Made by a program: the position numbers and the translations under genes. 64,000 nucleotides of DNA from Maritimibacter sp. (GTDB lineage Bacteria; Pseudomonadota; Alphaproteobacteria; Rhodobacterales; Rhodobacteraceae): the NCBI GenBank assembly GCA_002695005.1, contig NZNT01000026.1, forward strand, positions 1 to 64,000, written 5' to 3'. Of this stretch, positions 34,538-46,354 are shown one piece after another. Below the pieces are notes generated by a model. It was not told where the DNA came from and made no database searches. It saw only the letters and a list, made by a program, of their open reading frames with translations. The first letter of the stretch is position 1. Each line of letters opens with the position of its first letter.

Positions 34538-35230
34538 TCAGACATATTTGAGGCCCTTTTCAGCGAGCCGTTCACGCATCTTGTAGATGTCGAGACCCAG
34601 TTCCCCGGCCTCGAATTTCGCCCGCTTCTCGCCCTCGTTCGCTTCACGCGCTTGAGCTTTTTCCAATACCTCGGCGGCCTCTTCCCGGCGCACCACGACG
34701 ACCCCGTCGTCATCCGCCACGATCACGTCACCGGGGTTCACCAGCGCATCCGCGCAGACCACCGGCACGTTCACCGATCCCAGCGTTTCCTTGATCGTGC
34801 CCTGCGCCCCGATCGCCTTGGACCAGACCGGGAAATTCATTTCGGTGAGGTCGCGCACATCGCGCACGCCGGCATCGATGATCAGCCCCCGGCACCCGCG
34901 CGCCTGCGCCGATGTGGCCAGCAGATCGCCGAAGTATCCGGCGTCCGACGGGCTGATCGTGCCGAGCAGAAGGACGTCACCCTCCTGCAATTGCTCGATG
35001 GCGACATGGATCATCCAGTTGTCCATTGGCGGCGCGAGGATCGTCGTCGCCGACCCCGCGATCCGCGCACCGGGATAGATCGGACGCATATAGGAATTCA
35101 GCAGTCCCTTGCGCCCCTGCGCCTCATGCACAGTCGCCACACCGCAGGCCCCGAGGCCATCGATCACGGCGGGATCGGCACGTTCGATGTTCTGGACGAC
35201 GACGCCGGTTGTTCCGGGTTGATAGGTCAT
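34538..35230 (-). CDS. ligK: 4-carboxy-4-hydroxy-2-oxoadipate aldolase
   Basis: 230 residues of the RraA/HMG aldolase family. [47 protein letters not shown], and [14 protein letters not shown] with the catalytic Arg-Asp pair show it to be a class II aldolase active with Mg or Mn. It splits 4-carboxy-4-hydroxy-2-oxoadipate into pyruvate and oxaloacetate, the last step of the pathway. The strong site AGGAGG precedes the ATG at 35230; a GTG-type start five codons earlier is less likely. It lies 11 bases after galB. Confidence 0.93.
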   Translation of the reverse strand: MTYQPGTTGVVVQNIERADPAVIDGLGACGVATVHEAQGRKGLLNSYMRPIYPGARIAGSATTILAPPMDNWMIHVAIEQLQEGDVLLLGTISPSDAGYFGDLLATSAQARGCRGLIIDAGVRDVRDLTEMNFPVWSKAIGAQGTIKETLGSVNVPVVCADALVNPGDVIVADDDGVVVVRREEAAEVLEKAQAREANEGEKRAKFEAGELGLDIYKMRERLAEKGLKYV

Positions 35231-35241
35231 GTGGCCTCCTC

Positions 35242-35979
35242 TCAATCCAGCTCGTCGACGGTGCGCGGGAAGATGGCCTCGAACCCTTCCGCATGGGTCG
35301 CGGCCTTGCCGCCCGCCTGCCCGCCGGAGTTACGGCGGAAGTGGTTGCCGCGGTTCTCGGCCACGTTTTCGTAGAAGTGCCACAGGTGCTCCTGCCCCTG
35401 CATGCACTGGATCGCGGCCCATTTCTTGTCCCACACGTCCGACACGTCGAGAAAGATGTTGGGCTTCCAGTTCATCTGCTCGGTCTGGTGCGGCTCGAAC
35501 AGGTAAAGCTGCGGCGCGCCCAGAACCTTCTCGCCCGGGTTATGGCCCCAGGCCTGCGCCATCATCCGGGTCTCGAGCGCGAACTGCGTCGTGTTCATGT
35601 GGTCGGTGTTGTAGGGGTCCCATTTCGAGTGGGAAAACATGAACTTGGGTTGCACGGCGCGGATCACGTCGACCATCTTGTCCTTGTATTCGCGCGTGAA
35701 TTCCAGCGGGTAGTCGCCCATGTCGAAGAACTGGATGTCGTGGACACCCAGCGCGGAAGCCGCGTTCTCGGCCTCCTTGCGGCGCTCGGTCTTGACCTTG
35801 TCGAGCGTCATGCCCTCCTGCTTCCACAGCTTCGCGCTTTCCCCGCGCTCGCCGTAGGACAGGCAGACGACGGTGACGTCGTAGCCCAGCTTGGCGTGTT
35901 TCGCGATGGCGCCGCCGGCCCGCCAGACGAAGTCGGCGGAATGGGCGGAAATGACGAGGGCGGTTTTCTTGTCGGACAT
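35242..35979 (-). CDS. galB: 4-oxalomesaconate hydratase, GalB (PIG-L) type
   Basis: 245 residues of the PIG-L/LmbE deacetylase fold rather than the LigJ amidohydrolase fold. The zinc motif is [17 protein letters not shown] (AHxxD), and the distal part is [59 protein letters not shown] is typical of GalB. It hydrates 4-oxalomesaconate to 4-carboxy-4-hydroxy-2-oxoadipate. The ATG at 35979 follows GAGAGAGACC. It is first gene of the minus-strand catabolic operon, divergent from the LysR gene. Confidence 0.9.
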   Translation of the reverse strand: MSDKKTALVISAHSADFVWRAGGAIAKHAKLGYDVTVVCLSYGERGESAKLWKQEGMTLDKVKTERRKEAENAASALGVHDIQFFDMGDYPLEFTREYKDKMVDVIRAVQPKFMFSHSKWDPYNTDHMNTTQFALETRMMAQAWGHNPGEKVLGAPQLYLFEPHQTEQMNWKPNIFLDVSDVWDKKWAAIQCMQGQEHLWHFYENVAENRGNHFRRNSGGQAGGKAATHAEGFEAIFPRTVDELD

Positions 35980-36154
35980 AAGGTCTCTCTCCCGGGAACC
36001 TGTTATGGGTCGCGCACGGGAAAGGCCCGGCGCGTTGGATCGGGCATAGTCCACGCGGGGGGCCGATTGCCATTTGAATCGCGCGTGAAGTTGATAAATA
36101 TTTGCTATAGTCTTGTCTCGGGCTCATGAAGCGAGCCCTGTCCAAAGGCCTCGC

Positions 36155-37363
36155 ATGACCGTCGAATTTCCCAACCTGCGCCACCTGCGCGCGTTTCTCG
36201 AAGTGGCCGATGCCAAGGGTATTTCGGCAGCGGCCCATAAGGTTCATCTGAGCCAGCCTGCGGTGACGCAGGCGATCTCGGGGCTGGAGGCGCGGCTGGA
36301 AACCCGACTGCTCGACCGGCGGCCCGAGGGAATGTTCCCGACCCAGGCAGGCGGTGCGCTCCACGCCCGCATCCGGCGCATGTTCGCCCATCTGGCTCAC
36401 GGCGCAGCCCTCGCCGTGCGCCTCGCCCGGCGCGAGGGCAAGCCGGTCGCGGACTTCCACCTGCGGGTCACAGCGGCACAGTTGCGCGCCCTGATCGCGG
36501 TGCGCGACGCTGGAAACTTCTCGCTCGCCGCGCGCACGCTGGGCATTTCGCAACCGTCGATCCACCGTGCCTGCCGCGATCTTGAGAAGTTGTCCGGCAT
36601 GTCGTTCTTCACCGCCGGGCGGCGCGGGATCGAACTCACCCCGCAGGCCGAGGCGTTCGCCCGGTCCGTGAAGCTCGCGGAAGCCGAACTCAACCAAGGG
36701 CTCGATGACCTCACCCGGCTGGCGGGGCGTGACAGCACGCGGATTACCGTGGGGTCCATGCCCCTGTCGCGCACCCGCATCCTGCCGGAGGCGATCAACG
36801 CACTTCTGGACCACGCCTCCAACGTGCAGATCCGCACCATCGACGCGCCCTATGGCGAGTTGCTCAGGGGCCTGCGCTATGGCGAGATCGACGTGCTGAT
36901 CGGGGCGCTGCGCGATCCGGTTCCGGTTGAGGACGTGGAGCAGGAGCCGCTTTTCACCGACAGGCTCGCCGTGGTGGCGGGGCCGGAGCATCCGCTCGCA
37001 GGCGCGTCCGGGCTGACCATCGCGGATACGCTGAAATTCCCGTGGATCGCCCCGCCGAAGGAGACGCCGGGCGGCTCTTACCTGTTCCGCACACTGGGGA
37101 TCGCGGGACTGGCGCAGACGCCGGTGCGGATCGTGTCATCCTCGATGGTGCTGGTGCGCGGGCTGCTTGCGCGGGGCGACTACCTCACCATCCTGTCGCC
37201 GCATCAGGCCGCCGTGGAGATCGCGCGCGGCGACATGGTGCGCCTAAACCTGCACCTGCCCGAAAGCGCTCGCCCCATCGGTCTCACCACCCGGACCGGA
37301 TGGGTGCCGACGGCCACGCAGGCCCGGTTCCTCGACCTTATCCGGGCCGCAGCGCGCGATTGA
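36155..37363 (+). CDS. LysR-type regulator with two helix-turn-helix domains
   Basis: 402 residues, about 100 longer than a standard LysR protein. There are two LysR-like DNA-binding domains. The first covers residues 8-63 (LRHLRAFLEVADAKGISAAAHKVHLSQPAVTQAISGLEARLETRLLDR). The second covers about 99-156 (AQLRALIAVRDAGNFSLAARTLGISQPSIHRACRDLEKLSGMSFF). The effector domain (about 185-400) follows. It is divergent from the galB operon with a 175-base gap that includes AT-rich TTGATAAATATTTGC at 36091-36105. It probably controls the pathway in response to an aromatic acid or a ring-cleavage product. Confidence 0.88.
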   Translation: MTVEFPNLRHLRAFLEVADAKGISAAAHKVHLSQPAVTQAISGLEARLETRLLDRRPEGMFPTQAGGALHARIRRMFAHLAHGAALAVRLARREGKPVADFHLRVTAAQLRALIAVRDAGNFSLAARTLGISQPSIHRACRDLEKLSGMSFFTAGRRGIELTPQAEAFARSVKLAEAELNQGLDDLTRLAGRDSTRITVGSMPLSRTRILPEAINALLDHASNVQIRTIDAPYGELLRGLRYGEIDVLIGALRDPVPVEDVEQEPLFTDRLAVVAGPEHPLAGASGLTIADTLKFPWIAPPKETPGGSYLFRTLGIAGLAQTPVRIVSSSMVLVRGLLARGDYLTILSPHQAAVEIARGDMVRLNLHLPESARPIGLTTRTGWVPTATQARFLDLIRAAARD

Positions 37364-37385
37364 CGGCACCTGACCTATACTCAGA

Positions 37386-39636
<2,251 letters not shown>

Positions 39637-39646
39637 GGGGAAAGTC

Positions 39647-40594
39647 ATGCGTATTTGTGTCGCTGGCGCCTATGGCGCCTTCGGGATCAAGCATTTGGAC
39701 GCGCTGGCCAATATCGACGGGGTGGAAGTGACCTCGGTGATGGGGCCGACGGAAGAAAAGATCAAAGCCTTCGCCGAAGAACGCGGCGTGGGTCACTGGG
39801 CCACCTCGCTCGATGAATGTCTGGCGCGGGACGACGTGGATGGGGTGATCCTCTCCACACCGACGCAGATGCATGCCGAGCAGGCCATCGCCTGCATGGA
39901 CGCGGGCAAGCATGTGCTGGTGGAGATCCCGATGGCCGACAGCCTTGCGGATTCGCAGGCCGTCGTGGCCAAGCAGAAGGAAACCGGCCTCGTCGCGATG
40001 GCGGGCCAGGTGCGCCGGTTCAACCCCTCGCACCAATGGATCAAGAACAAGATCGACGCGGGCGAGCTGAAGGTCCAGCAGATGGACGTTCAGACCTATT
40101 TCTTCCGCCGCACCAACACCAACGCCAAGGGCGAGCCGCGGTCGTGGACCGATCACCTGCTGTGGCACCACGCCTGTCATACGGTCGACCTGTTCCAGTA
40201 CCAGACCGGCGAGAGCGTGAGCCAGAGCTTCGGGCTTCAGGGGCCCAAGCACCCTGACCTCGACATCGCGATGGACATGGCGATCGGGATGAAGACACCC
40301 TCGGGCGCGATCTGCACCCTGTCGCTGTCGTTCAACAACGACGGGCCGTTCGGCACGTTCTTCCGCTACATCTGCGACAATGGCACCTATATCGCGCGTT
40401 ATGACGACCTGTTCGACGGGAACGAGAACCCCGTGGACCTGTCGGGCGTCGCCGTGTCGAACAACGGAATCGAGCTGATCGACCGCGAGTTCGTGTCGGC
40501 GGTGACGGAAGGCCGCGAGCCGAACGGATCGGTGGCGCAGGTGCTTCCGGCGATGGAGACGCTGGACGCGATCGAGAAATCCTTCGACGCATGA
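39647..40594 (+). CDS. ligC: 4-carboxy-2-hydroxymuconate-6-semialdehyde dehydrogenase
   Basis: 315 residues of the Gfo/Idh/MocA family. RICVAGAYGAFGIKHLDAL is the NAD(P)-binding start and GKHVLVEIPMADSLADSQAV the EKP-type motif. QTYFFRRTNTNAKGEPRSWTDHLLWHHACHTVDLFQYQTGE is characteristic of LigC. It oxidises the cyclic hemiacetal of the ring-cleavage product to 2-pyrone-4,6-dicarboxylate. AAGGGGAA precedes the ATG at 39647. It ends the plus-strand operon (LysR, DUF1932, ligA, ligB, ligC), closed by an intrinsic terminator. Confidence 0.95.
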   Translation: MRICVAGAYGAFGIKHLDALANIDGVEVTSVMGPTEEKIKAFAEERGVGHWATSLDECLARDDVDGVILSTPTQMHAEQAIACMDAGKHVLVEIPMADSLADSQAVVAKQKETGLVAMAGQVRRFNPSHQWIKNKIDAGELKVQQMDVQTYFFRRTNTNAKGEPRSWTDHLLWHHACHTVDLFQYQTGESVSQSFGLQGPKHPDLDIAMDMAIGMKTPSGAICTLSLSFNNDGPFGTFFRYICDNGTYIARYDDLFDGNENPVDLSGVAVSNNGIELIDREFVSAVTEGREPNGSVAQVLPAMETLDAIEKSFDA

Positions 40595-40625
40595 GGTTTC
40601 GCCCCGCCTTCGGCGGGTCGATCCG

Positions 40626-40653
40626 GGGGCCGCGCTGACGCGCGGCCCCTTTT
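40626..40653 (+). terminator. Intrinsic terminator after ligC
   Basis: Ten-base stem GGGGCCGCGC/GCGCGGCCCC with a TGAC loop, followed directly by TTTT. It lies 32 bases past the ligC stop. Confidence 0.88.
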
Positions 40654-40748
40654 CGTCGGGGGCGCCTCGCTACGCTCGGCGATACGGTGTCGAGGTGGGA
40701 AAGACCGACAGCGGCGCGCGTGTTGCGCCGCCGGGACATAACTTCTTG

Positions 40749-40779
40749 CCTCCGGCGGGGATATTTCGGACCGGAAAGC
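40749..40779 (+). repeat. Intergenic repeat copy D
   Basis: CCTCCGGCGGGGATATTTCG followed by GACCGGAAAG aligns with the conserved tail of copies A-C. It lies between the convergent ends of ligC and the glycerate kinase gene, just beyond the latter's stop. Confidence 0.55.
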
Positions 40780-40792
40780 GGGCGGGGCCTGC

Positions 40793-42064
40793 CTAGTTAC
40801 CCTTTGGCCGCACGAGGATGGCGCGGAAATCGTTCACGTTGGTCCCCGTCGGCCCAGGTGCGAACAGGTCCCCGAGGGCTTCGAATGCCGTGTAGGCGTC
40901 GTTGTCGGACAGGAGGGCAGCAGGGTCGTGGCCCGCTTCGCGCAGGCGCGTGGTGGTGGTCGCATCGGCATAGGCGCCCGCGTTATCCTCGCTGCCGTCG
41001 ATGCCGTCCGTGTCCGCCGCAAGAGCGACGATGCCATCGGTCCCGTCAATCTCAAGCGCAAGTGACAGCAGGAATTCCGTGTTGCGGCCCCCGCGCCCCT
41101 GCCCTTTCAGCGTCACCGTCGTCTCGCCCCCGGACAGGATGACCACGGGCGGCTCAAAGGGCCGGTTGCGGGTCGCGCATTCGCGGGCGATGGCGGCGTG
41201 GACCCGGGCGACCTCACGCGCTTCGCCCTCAATCGCGTCGGACAGGATCACGGCGGGCAGGCCCCGGTCCCCGGCGCGGGTGGCGGCAGCCTCCAGCGAT
41301 TTGGCGGCGGAGGCGATGACGCGCACCTCGTTGCCCGCGAAGACCTGGTCGGAGGGGTCCGGTGCCCGGCAGTCGCGGATCGCCGTCACCATACGGTCCG
41401 GCAGGTCGATGCCGTAGGTCCGGATCGCCGCGAGCGCTGCACGCGCGTCGGTCGCGTCGGGCACCGTCGGGCCCGAGGCGACCTGCGCCGGGTCGTCCCC
41501 CGGCACGTCGGACACGATCAAGGTCACCACTTTGGCCGGGTGCGCAGCGGCGGCGAGGCGGCCGCCCTTGGCGCGAGAGAAGTGCTTGCGGATGGCGTTC
41601 ATGGCCGAGATGGGCGCGCCCGAGGCAAGCAGCGCTTCATTCAGGGCCTGTTCGTCGGATAGGTCGAACCCTTCTGGCGGCGCGGGCAGGAGTGCGGAGC
41701 CGCCGCCGGTGATGAGGGCGATCACAAGGTCGTCTTCGGTGAGGCCGGAGACGGCATCGAATAGCGCCGCGCAGCCGTCGAGGCCAGCCTCGTCCGGGAC
41801 CGGGTGCGCGGCCTCCAGCACCCGGATGGTCCGGGTTTCGGCCCCGTAGCCGTAGCGGGTAACGACGACACCCTCGAAGGGCGCCTCCCACATATCTTCG
41901 AACGCGGCAGCGAGCTGGGCCGCCCCCTTGCCTGCACCGATTACGATGGTGCGGCCCTTTGGTGGGGCCGGGAGATGCGGGGCCAGTGCGCGGGCAGGAT
42001 CGGCCGCGTCTATCGCAGCGTTGAACAGGTCGGTCAGGAGCGCGCGGTCGTCCGGGTCGATCAT
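40793..42064 (-). CDS. Glycerate 2-kinase (GckA/TtuD type, DUF4147)
   Basis: 423 residues. The N-terminal DUF4147 domain has [34 protein letters not shown] and [16 protein letters not shown]. The C-terminal MOFRL domain contains [33 protein letters not shown] and [15 protein letters not shown]. It phosphorylates glycerate to 2-phosphoglycerate, as in the serine cycle or glycerate/tartronate use. I chose the ATG at 42064; a TTG at 42073 is possible. No operon partner. A nested inverted repeat lies 41-86 bases upstream. Confidence 0.92.
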   Translation of the reverse strand: MIDPDDRALLTDLFNAAIDAADPARALAPHLPAPPKGRTIVIGAGKGAAQLAAAFEDMWEAPFEGVVVTRYGYGAETRTIRVLEAAHPVPDEAGLDGCAALFDAVSGLTEDDLVIALITGGGSALLPAPPEGFDLSDEQALNEALLASGAPISAMNAIRKHFSRAKGGRLAAAAHPAKVVTLIVSDVPGDDPAQVASGPTVPDATDARAALAAIRTYGIDLPDRMVTAIRDCRAPDPSDQVFAGNEVRVIASAAKSLEAAATRAGDRGLPAVILSDAIEGEAREVARVHAAIARECATRNRPFEPPVVILSGGETTVTLKGQGRGGRNTEFLLSLALEIDGTDGIVALAADTDGIDGSEDNAGAYADATTTTRLREAGHDPAALLSDNDAYTAFEALGDLFAPGPTGTNVNDFRAILVRPKGN

Positions 42065-42104
42065 GCCGGGCAATCCCGTTGTCTAAATATGTATATAAGA
42101 TTCA

Positions 42105-42150
42105 GGTACATATGCAGCCACATGGTGGGAAACCACCAATTGCATGTACC
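42105..42150. promoter_or_regulatory. Nested inverted repeat upstream of the glycerate kinase gene
   Basis: Outer arms GGTACATATGCA (42105-42116) and TGCATGTACC (42141-42150) enclose an inner perfect hairpin TGGTGG-GAAA-CCACCA (42123-42138). The setting is AT-rich (ATATGTATATAAG just before). It could be a GntR-type or other operator, or an RNA hairpin in the 5' leader of the kinase mRNA. Confidence 0.5.
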
Positions 42151-42330
42151 AGACATATCAATAGGTTTGGGAACGCTACGCGTCTTTTGGTCATGTGAGT
42201 GGTTCAATACCGAAAACGCGAAATGGAGTGCTCCCGGGTCGGGCAATTCGGTCTTCTGATCCACGGTCACGCAAAACCCCCTTCAGTCGTCATCGTTCGA
42301 TCCGGGCGCTCCACCCCTGCCCTCGGGGCG

Positions 42331-43605
42331 TCACTCCTTGACGTAGGGCGAGCCATTGGCCGCCGGCGGCTTGGACCGCCCGATGAGGCCCGCGACCACG
42401 ATGATCGTGGCGATATAGGGGGCCATCGAGAGGAATTCCGACGGGATTGGCGTGTTCAGAAGCGCGAGCTTCTGCTGGATCGAATCCGCGAAGCCGAAGA
42501 TCAGCGCGGCGGACAGCGCCCCGACGGGATGCCAACGGCCGAAGATCATGGCGGCAAGTCCGATGTAGCCGCGCCCGTTGGTCATGTTCTCGTCGAACCG
42601 CCCGACGGAGCCCAGCGTGAACCACGCGCCCCCGAAACCCGCGACCATGCCCGCGAGCGTCACATGGATGTAGCGCGTGCGATAGACGTCGATGCCAAGC
42701 GTGTCGGCGGCGCGGGGATGCTCCCCCACCGCGCGGGCGCGCAGGCCGTTCTTGGTGTGAAAAAGGTAATAGGTCGAGACCGCCACCAGTATCAGCGCGC
42801 CGTAAACGAACAGGTTCTGGTTGAACAGCATTGGCCCGATCACCGGGATGTCACCCAGAAGCGGGATCTTGAAGGCCCGGAAAGTTGGCGCGTTGTTCAG
42901 GAAGCGGTACTCGGAAAACACCTGTGACGAGACATAGGACGTCACCCCCAGAACAAAGAGATTGATCACCACCCCCGCGATGATCTGATCCATTCGGTAG
43001 GTGACGACCAGTGCGGCCAGCAGGAGGCCGAAGCAGCCGCCCGTGAGGATCGCGGCGAACATGCCGACCCATCCGCCCAGGAGCGAGCCGACGAGCGCGC
43101 CAGCAAAGGCGCCGGCGAGAAGCATCCCTTCGATGGCGATGTTCACCACCGCCACGCGCTCGGACAGCACGCCGGCGAGACCGCCGAGGGCGATGGGCAC
43201 GGCGCGCACCATCGTCGCCTGCAACATGCCGGTGAGCGAGAACGACTTGCCCGCCGTGGCCCAGACGAGGAAGGCCATGACGAGGATGGCGAGGCCGATG
43301 CCGAGCGAGATGTTCGTCCAGCGCGTGCCGCCCTTGAGGAACTGACGCACACCGAGGAAGGCGAGGAGCGCGGCGGCGATCATGTTGAACGGTCCGCCTG
43401 GAACGACGAGCGGGCTCATCTGGATCGCGTCGCGGGGCGTCGTCAGGCGGAAGGTGGCGCTTTCGCCCGGCGCCACGTCGAGGGCGAAGAGCACGAGGAG
43501 CGCGAGGGCGATGAGCACGCCGCCCATGATCCGCGCACGGCGCGAGGACGCGCTGTCGAGTTTCTCGGCCCGTTTCTCGGCGCCGGTGGTGGTCGTATCG
43601 CTCAT
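42331..43605 (-). CDS. BMP-type (nucleoside) ABC transporter permease 2
   Basis: 424 residues with about ten membrane helices. RAVPIALGGLAGVLSERVAVVNIAIEGMLLAGAFAGALVG and RAVGEHPRAADTLGIDVYRTRYIHVTLAGMVAGFGGAWFTLGSVGRF are characteristic of the NupQ/YufQ-like permease of purine nucleoside importers. The N-terminal about 100 residues include an extra helix pair. The ATG at 43605 overlaps the stop of the first permease gene (ATGA). It is the last gene of the transporter operon. Confidence 0.9.
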   Translation of the reverse strand: MSDTTTTGAEKRAEKLDSASSRRARIMGGVLIALALLVLFALDVAPGESATFRLTTPRDAIQMSPLVVPGGPFNMIAAALLAFLGVRQFLKGGTRWTNISLGIGLAILVMAFLVWATAGKSFSLTGMLQATMVRAVPIALGGLAGVLSERVAVVNIAIEGMLLAGAFAGALVGSLLGGWVGMFAAILTGGCFGLLLAALVVTYRMDQIIAGVVINLFVLGVTSYVSSQVFSEYRFLNNAPTFRAFKIPLLGDIPVIGPMLFNQNLFVYGALILVAVSTYYLFHTKNGLRARAVGEHPRAADTLGIDVYRTRYIHVTLAGMVAGFGGAWFTLGSVGRFDENMTNGRGYIGLAAMIFGRWHPVGALSAALIFGFADSIQQKLALLNTPIPSEFLSMAPYIATIIVVAGLIGRSKPPAANGSPYVKE

Positions 43606-44756
43606 GCCTCGCCCGCCTTCTTGCCGCGCTTCCTGAAGCCCCACGGGAAGATCGCCCGCACCAGAAGCGGCGCGGCGATGAAGATGATGATGAGGGCCTG
43701 GATGATGCCAATGAGGTCGATGGACACGCCCGCGTCCACCTGCATCTGCCGGCCGCCCGCCTCGAGCGCACCGAACAGGATGCCCGCGAAGAGGATACCG
43801 ATCGGGTGCGAGCGGCCCAGAAGTGCCACGGCGATGGCGTCGAAGCCGATACCCGCCGAAAAGCCGGGACTGGCGCGGCCCAGAACGCCCGTGACCTGCG
43901 TGGCGCCCGCGAGGCCCGCGAGTGCGCCCGCGGTGCCCATGGCGAGGACGATGACGAAGGCCGCGTTCATGCCCGCGTAGTTCGCCGCGGACGGGTTCTC
44001 GCCCGAGGCGCGGAAGGCGAAGCCGATCTTCGAGCGAAACAGCATCCAGTAGACCAGCGCCACGGCGGCGAGCATCACGAAGATACCCGCGTGCAGGCGC
44101 AGGTTCACGTCGATGAAGTCGAGGATGCGCGGCAGTTCGGCCGAGGGCGGCACGTCCTTGGAAATCGGGTCCGACCGCCCCTCGCGCTGGATGAAGGGCT
44201 GGCGCAGCAGCCAGTCGAGCAGTCGGTAGGAAATGAGGTTGAGCATGATGGTCGAGATGACCTCGTGCGCGCCAGTGGTCGCTTTGAGAAAGCCCGCGAT
44301 GGCGGCATAAAGCGCGCCGACAAGGGCACCGATGAGGAGCGTCACCGGAAGGTGGATGATCCACGGCAGGCCTGACAGGGTGAAGCCCGCGACCACGGCG
44401 GCGAGTCCGCCCATAAGGAGCTGGCCCTCTGCCCCGATGTTGAACAGTCCCGCGCGAAAGCCGAGGCCAAGCCCCAGCCCCGCGAGCACGAGGGGGATGG
44501 AGGCGGTCAGCGTCTCGGACCATGCCGAGAGCGAGCCGACGGACCCCACGGCCAGCGCCACGAAGCTGCGCCCGATCGTGGGCAGATCGACGGCGGTGGC
44601 AAGCATGATGAGCGCGCCGAAGACCAGCGCGACGACCACGGCGAAGAGCGGCACGATCACGAGATCCTCGAAATCGTCGCGCCCGTGGGTCGTGCGGGCC
44701 ATCAGGCCGCGCATGCGTTCGTTCACGTCCTTGAGGTCAGGTCGCTTGTCGCTCAT
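43602..44756 (-). CDS. BMP-type (nucleoside) ABC transporter permease 1
   Basis: 384 residues, multi-pass. IPLVLAGLGLGLGFRAGLFNIGAEGQLLMGGLAAVVAGF and RASGENPSAANYAGMNAAFVIVLAMGTAGALAGLAGATQVTGVLGRASPGFSAGIGFDAIAVALLGR are the NupP/YufP signatures. It forms the heterodimeric membrane channel with permease 2. It overlaps both neighbours in the operon by four bases. Confidence 0.92.
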   Translation of the reverse strand: MSDKRPDLKDVNERMRGLMARTTHGRDDFEDLVIVPLFAVVVALVFGALIMLATAVDLPTIGRSFVALAVGSVGSLSAWSETLTASIPLVLAGLGLGLGFRAGLFNIGAEGQLLMGGLAAVVAGFTLSGLPWIIHLPVTLLIGALVGALYAAIAGFLKATTGAHEVISTIMLNLISYRLLDWLLRQPFIQREGRSDPISKDVPPSAELPRILDFIDVNLRLHAGIFVMLAAVALVYWMLFRSKIGFAFRASGENPSAANYAGMNAAFVIVLAMGTAGALAGLAGATQVTGVLGRASPGFSAGIGFDAIAVALLGRSHPIGILFAGILFGALEAGGRQMQVDAGVSIDLIGIIQALIIIFIAAPLLVRAIFPWGFRKRGKKAGEA

Positions 44757-46276
44757 GCCGCCTCTCCTTCATACGACCCGGCCATCGCAAGGCCCACGGC
44801 GTTGCGGTCGGCCTTGCCGTCGGTGTTGTCGAATTCGGCGACGATCTTGCCGTCATACATGACGTAGATGCGGTCGGAGAGGCCCATGATTTCGTCCAGT
44901 TCGGAGGACACGATCAGCACCCCGTCGCCCTCGTCCCGGCTCGCGATGAGCCGTTCGTGGATGTATTCGATGGACCCGACGTCCACCCCGCGCGTGGGCT
45001 GCGACGCGATGACGAGCTTGGTTTCGCGTTCCAGTTCACGCGCCACGACCATCTTCTGCTGGTTGCCGCCCGACAGCGAGCCACCGGGCAGGAACACGGA
45101 GGGCGTGCGCACGTCGAATTCCACGCAGTAGCGCGCGGCAGTCTCATGCACCTTGGGCCAGTCGATGGCCCAGCCCTTGGAATATTCAGGGGCATAATAG
45201 CTGTTGAGCACCATGTTCTCGGCCACGGTGAAGCTGTCGACCATCCCCGACTTGTGCCGGTCCTCGGGGATATGGGCCATGCCCATCCTGTGCCGTTCGC
45301 GCACGCGGGCATAGGAGATGTCTTCGCCGTCGAAGGTGATGTGGCCCGAGGCGATGCGCTCCAACCCCGTGATCGCTTCGACGAGTTCGGTCTGGCCGTT
45401 GCCCTGCACGCCCGCGACGCCTACAACCTCGCCCGAGCGGACGGTGAGCGAAACATGGTCGAGCACCATTTCGTCGGTCTCATCCAGCATGGTTACGGCG
45501 TCCATTTCGAGCATGGTGCGACCCGGCTCGGCGACGTTCTTGGCGGTGGTGAAGGACACGGGGCGGCCCACCATCATCTCGGCAAGGTCCGCTTCGGTCA
45601 GCGTCTTGGGGTCGCCTTCGCCGGTGATCCGGCCCTGTCGCAGCACGCTGATCCGGTCGGAAATTTCCAGAACCTCATGCAGTTTATGCGTAATGAAAAC
45701 AATGGCTTTCCCGGCCTTCTTCAGCGTCTCCACGATCCCGAAGAACTCATGCACCTCCTGCGGGGTGAGCACGGCGGTCGGCTCATCGAGGATGAGCACG
45801 TCGGCGGAGCGGAACAGGACCTTGAGGATTTCGACCCGCTGCTGGATGCCGACGGGGAGTTCCTCGATCAACTCGTCGGGGGGGACGTGGAGGCGGTATT
45901 TCTCGTTGATCTCCTCGACCTGCGCGCGCGCCTTCTTGATGTCGAGGGAGCCGAGCCTGCCGGTCGGCTCCACCCCAAGCACGACGTTCTCGGCAACGGT
46001 GAACACGGGCACGAGCATGAAGTGCTGGTGGACCATGCCGATCCCCGCCTCGATCCCGTCGCCGGGGCCGTCGAACTTCACGGGCTTGCCGTCGATCAGG
46101 ATCTCGCCCTCGTCGGGCGTGTAGAGCCCGGAGAGCATGTTCATCATCGTGGACTTGCCCGCGCCGTTCTCGCCGAGAAGGCCCAGGACCTCGCCCGCGC
46201 GAATGTGCAGGTTGACGTTGTCGTTCGCGACGACAGAGCCGAAACGCTTGGTCAGACCGCGCAGTTCGACATCCAT
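44753..46276 (-). CDS. BMP-type (nucleoside) ABC transporter ATP-binding protein (two cassettes)
   Basis: 507 residues with two ABC cassettes. Cassette 1 has GENGAGKSTMMN, LPVGIQQRVEILKVL and VLILDEPTAVLTPQEV. Cassette 2 has GVQGNGQTELVEAI in place of Walker A, SGGNQQKMVVAREL and LVIASQPTRGVDVGSIEYIH. The degenerate second site is normal for the NupO/YufO group. It energises uptake by the two permeases. The gene is separated from the binding-protein gene by a strong hairpin, which should lower its expression relative to that gene. Confidence 0.93.
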   Translation of the reverse strand: MDVELRGLTKRFGSVVANDNVNLHIRAGEVLGLLGENGAGKSTMMNMLSGLYTPDEGEILIDGKPVKFDGPGDGIEAGIGMVHQHFMLVPVFTVAENVVLGVEPTGRLGSLDIKKARAQVEEINEKYRLHVPPDELIEELPVGIQQRVEILKVLFRSADVLILDEPTAVLTPQEVHEFFGIVETLKKAGKAIVFITHKLHEVLEISDRISVLRQGRITGEGDPKTLTEADLAEMMVGRPVSFTTAKNVAEPGRTMLEMDAVTMLDETDEMVLDHVSLTVRSGEVVGVAGVQGNGQTELVEAITGLERIASGHITFDGEDISYARVRERHRMGMAHIPEDRHKSGMVDSFTVAENMVLNSYYAPEYSKGWAIDWPKVHETAARYCVEFDVRTPSVFLPGGSLSGGNQQKMVVARELERETKLVIASQPTRGVDVGSIEYIHERLIASRDEGDGVLIVSSELDEIMGLSDRIYVMYDGKIVAEFDNTDGKADRNAVGLAMAGSYEGEAA

Positions 46277-46310
46277 TGGCTGCCCTCCCCGACTGGACAG
46301 GTTTTGGACG

Positions 46311-46342
46311 AAAAACCGCCGCCGGAGGACCTCCGGCGGCGG
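46311..46342 (-). terminator. Intra-operon terminator hairpin
   Basis: CCGCCGCCGGAGG at 46316-46328 and CCTCCGGCGGCGG at 46330-46342 form a 13-base inverted repeat around one base (in practice about 11 pairs). Five T follow on the minus strand (46311-46315). Between the binding-protein and ATPase genes it acts as a partial terminator, a common way to get excess binding protein. Confidence 0.8.
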
Positions 46343-46354
46343 CGATGGTTCAGA

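Noticed and set aside
36061-36120. Canonical sigma-70 promoter for the LysR gene
   Set aside because: TATAGT at about 36106-36111 is a good -10, but no -35 hexamer lies at 16-18 bases. TTGATA upstream is only 9 bases away and is better read as part of a LysR-type AT-rich site.
42331-44523. A 730-codon permease
   Set aside because: The N-terminal 306 codons are an out-of-frame reading of the first permease. The true second permease starts at the ATG at 43605.
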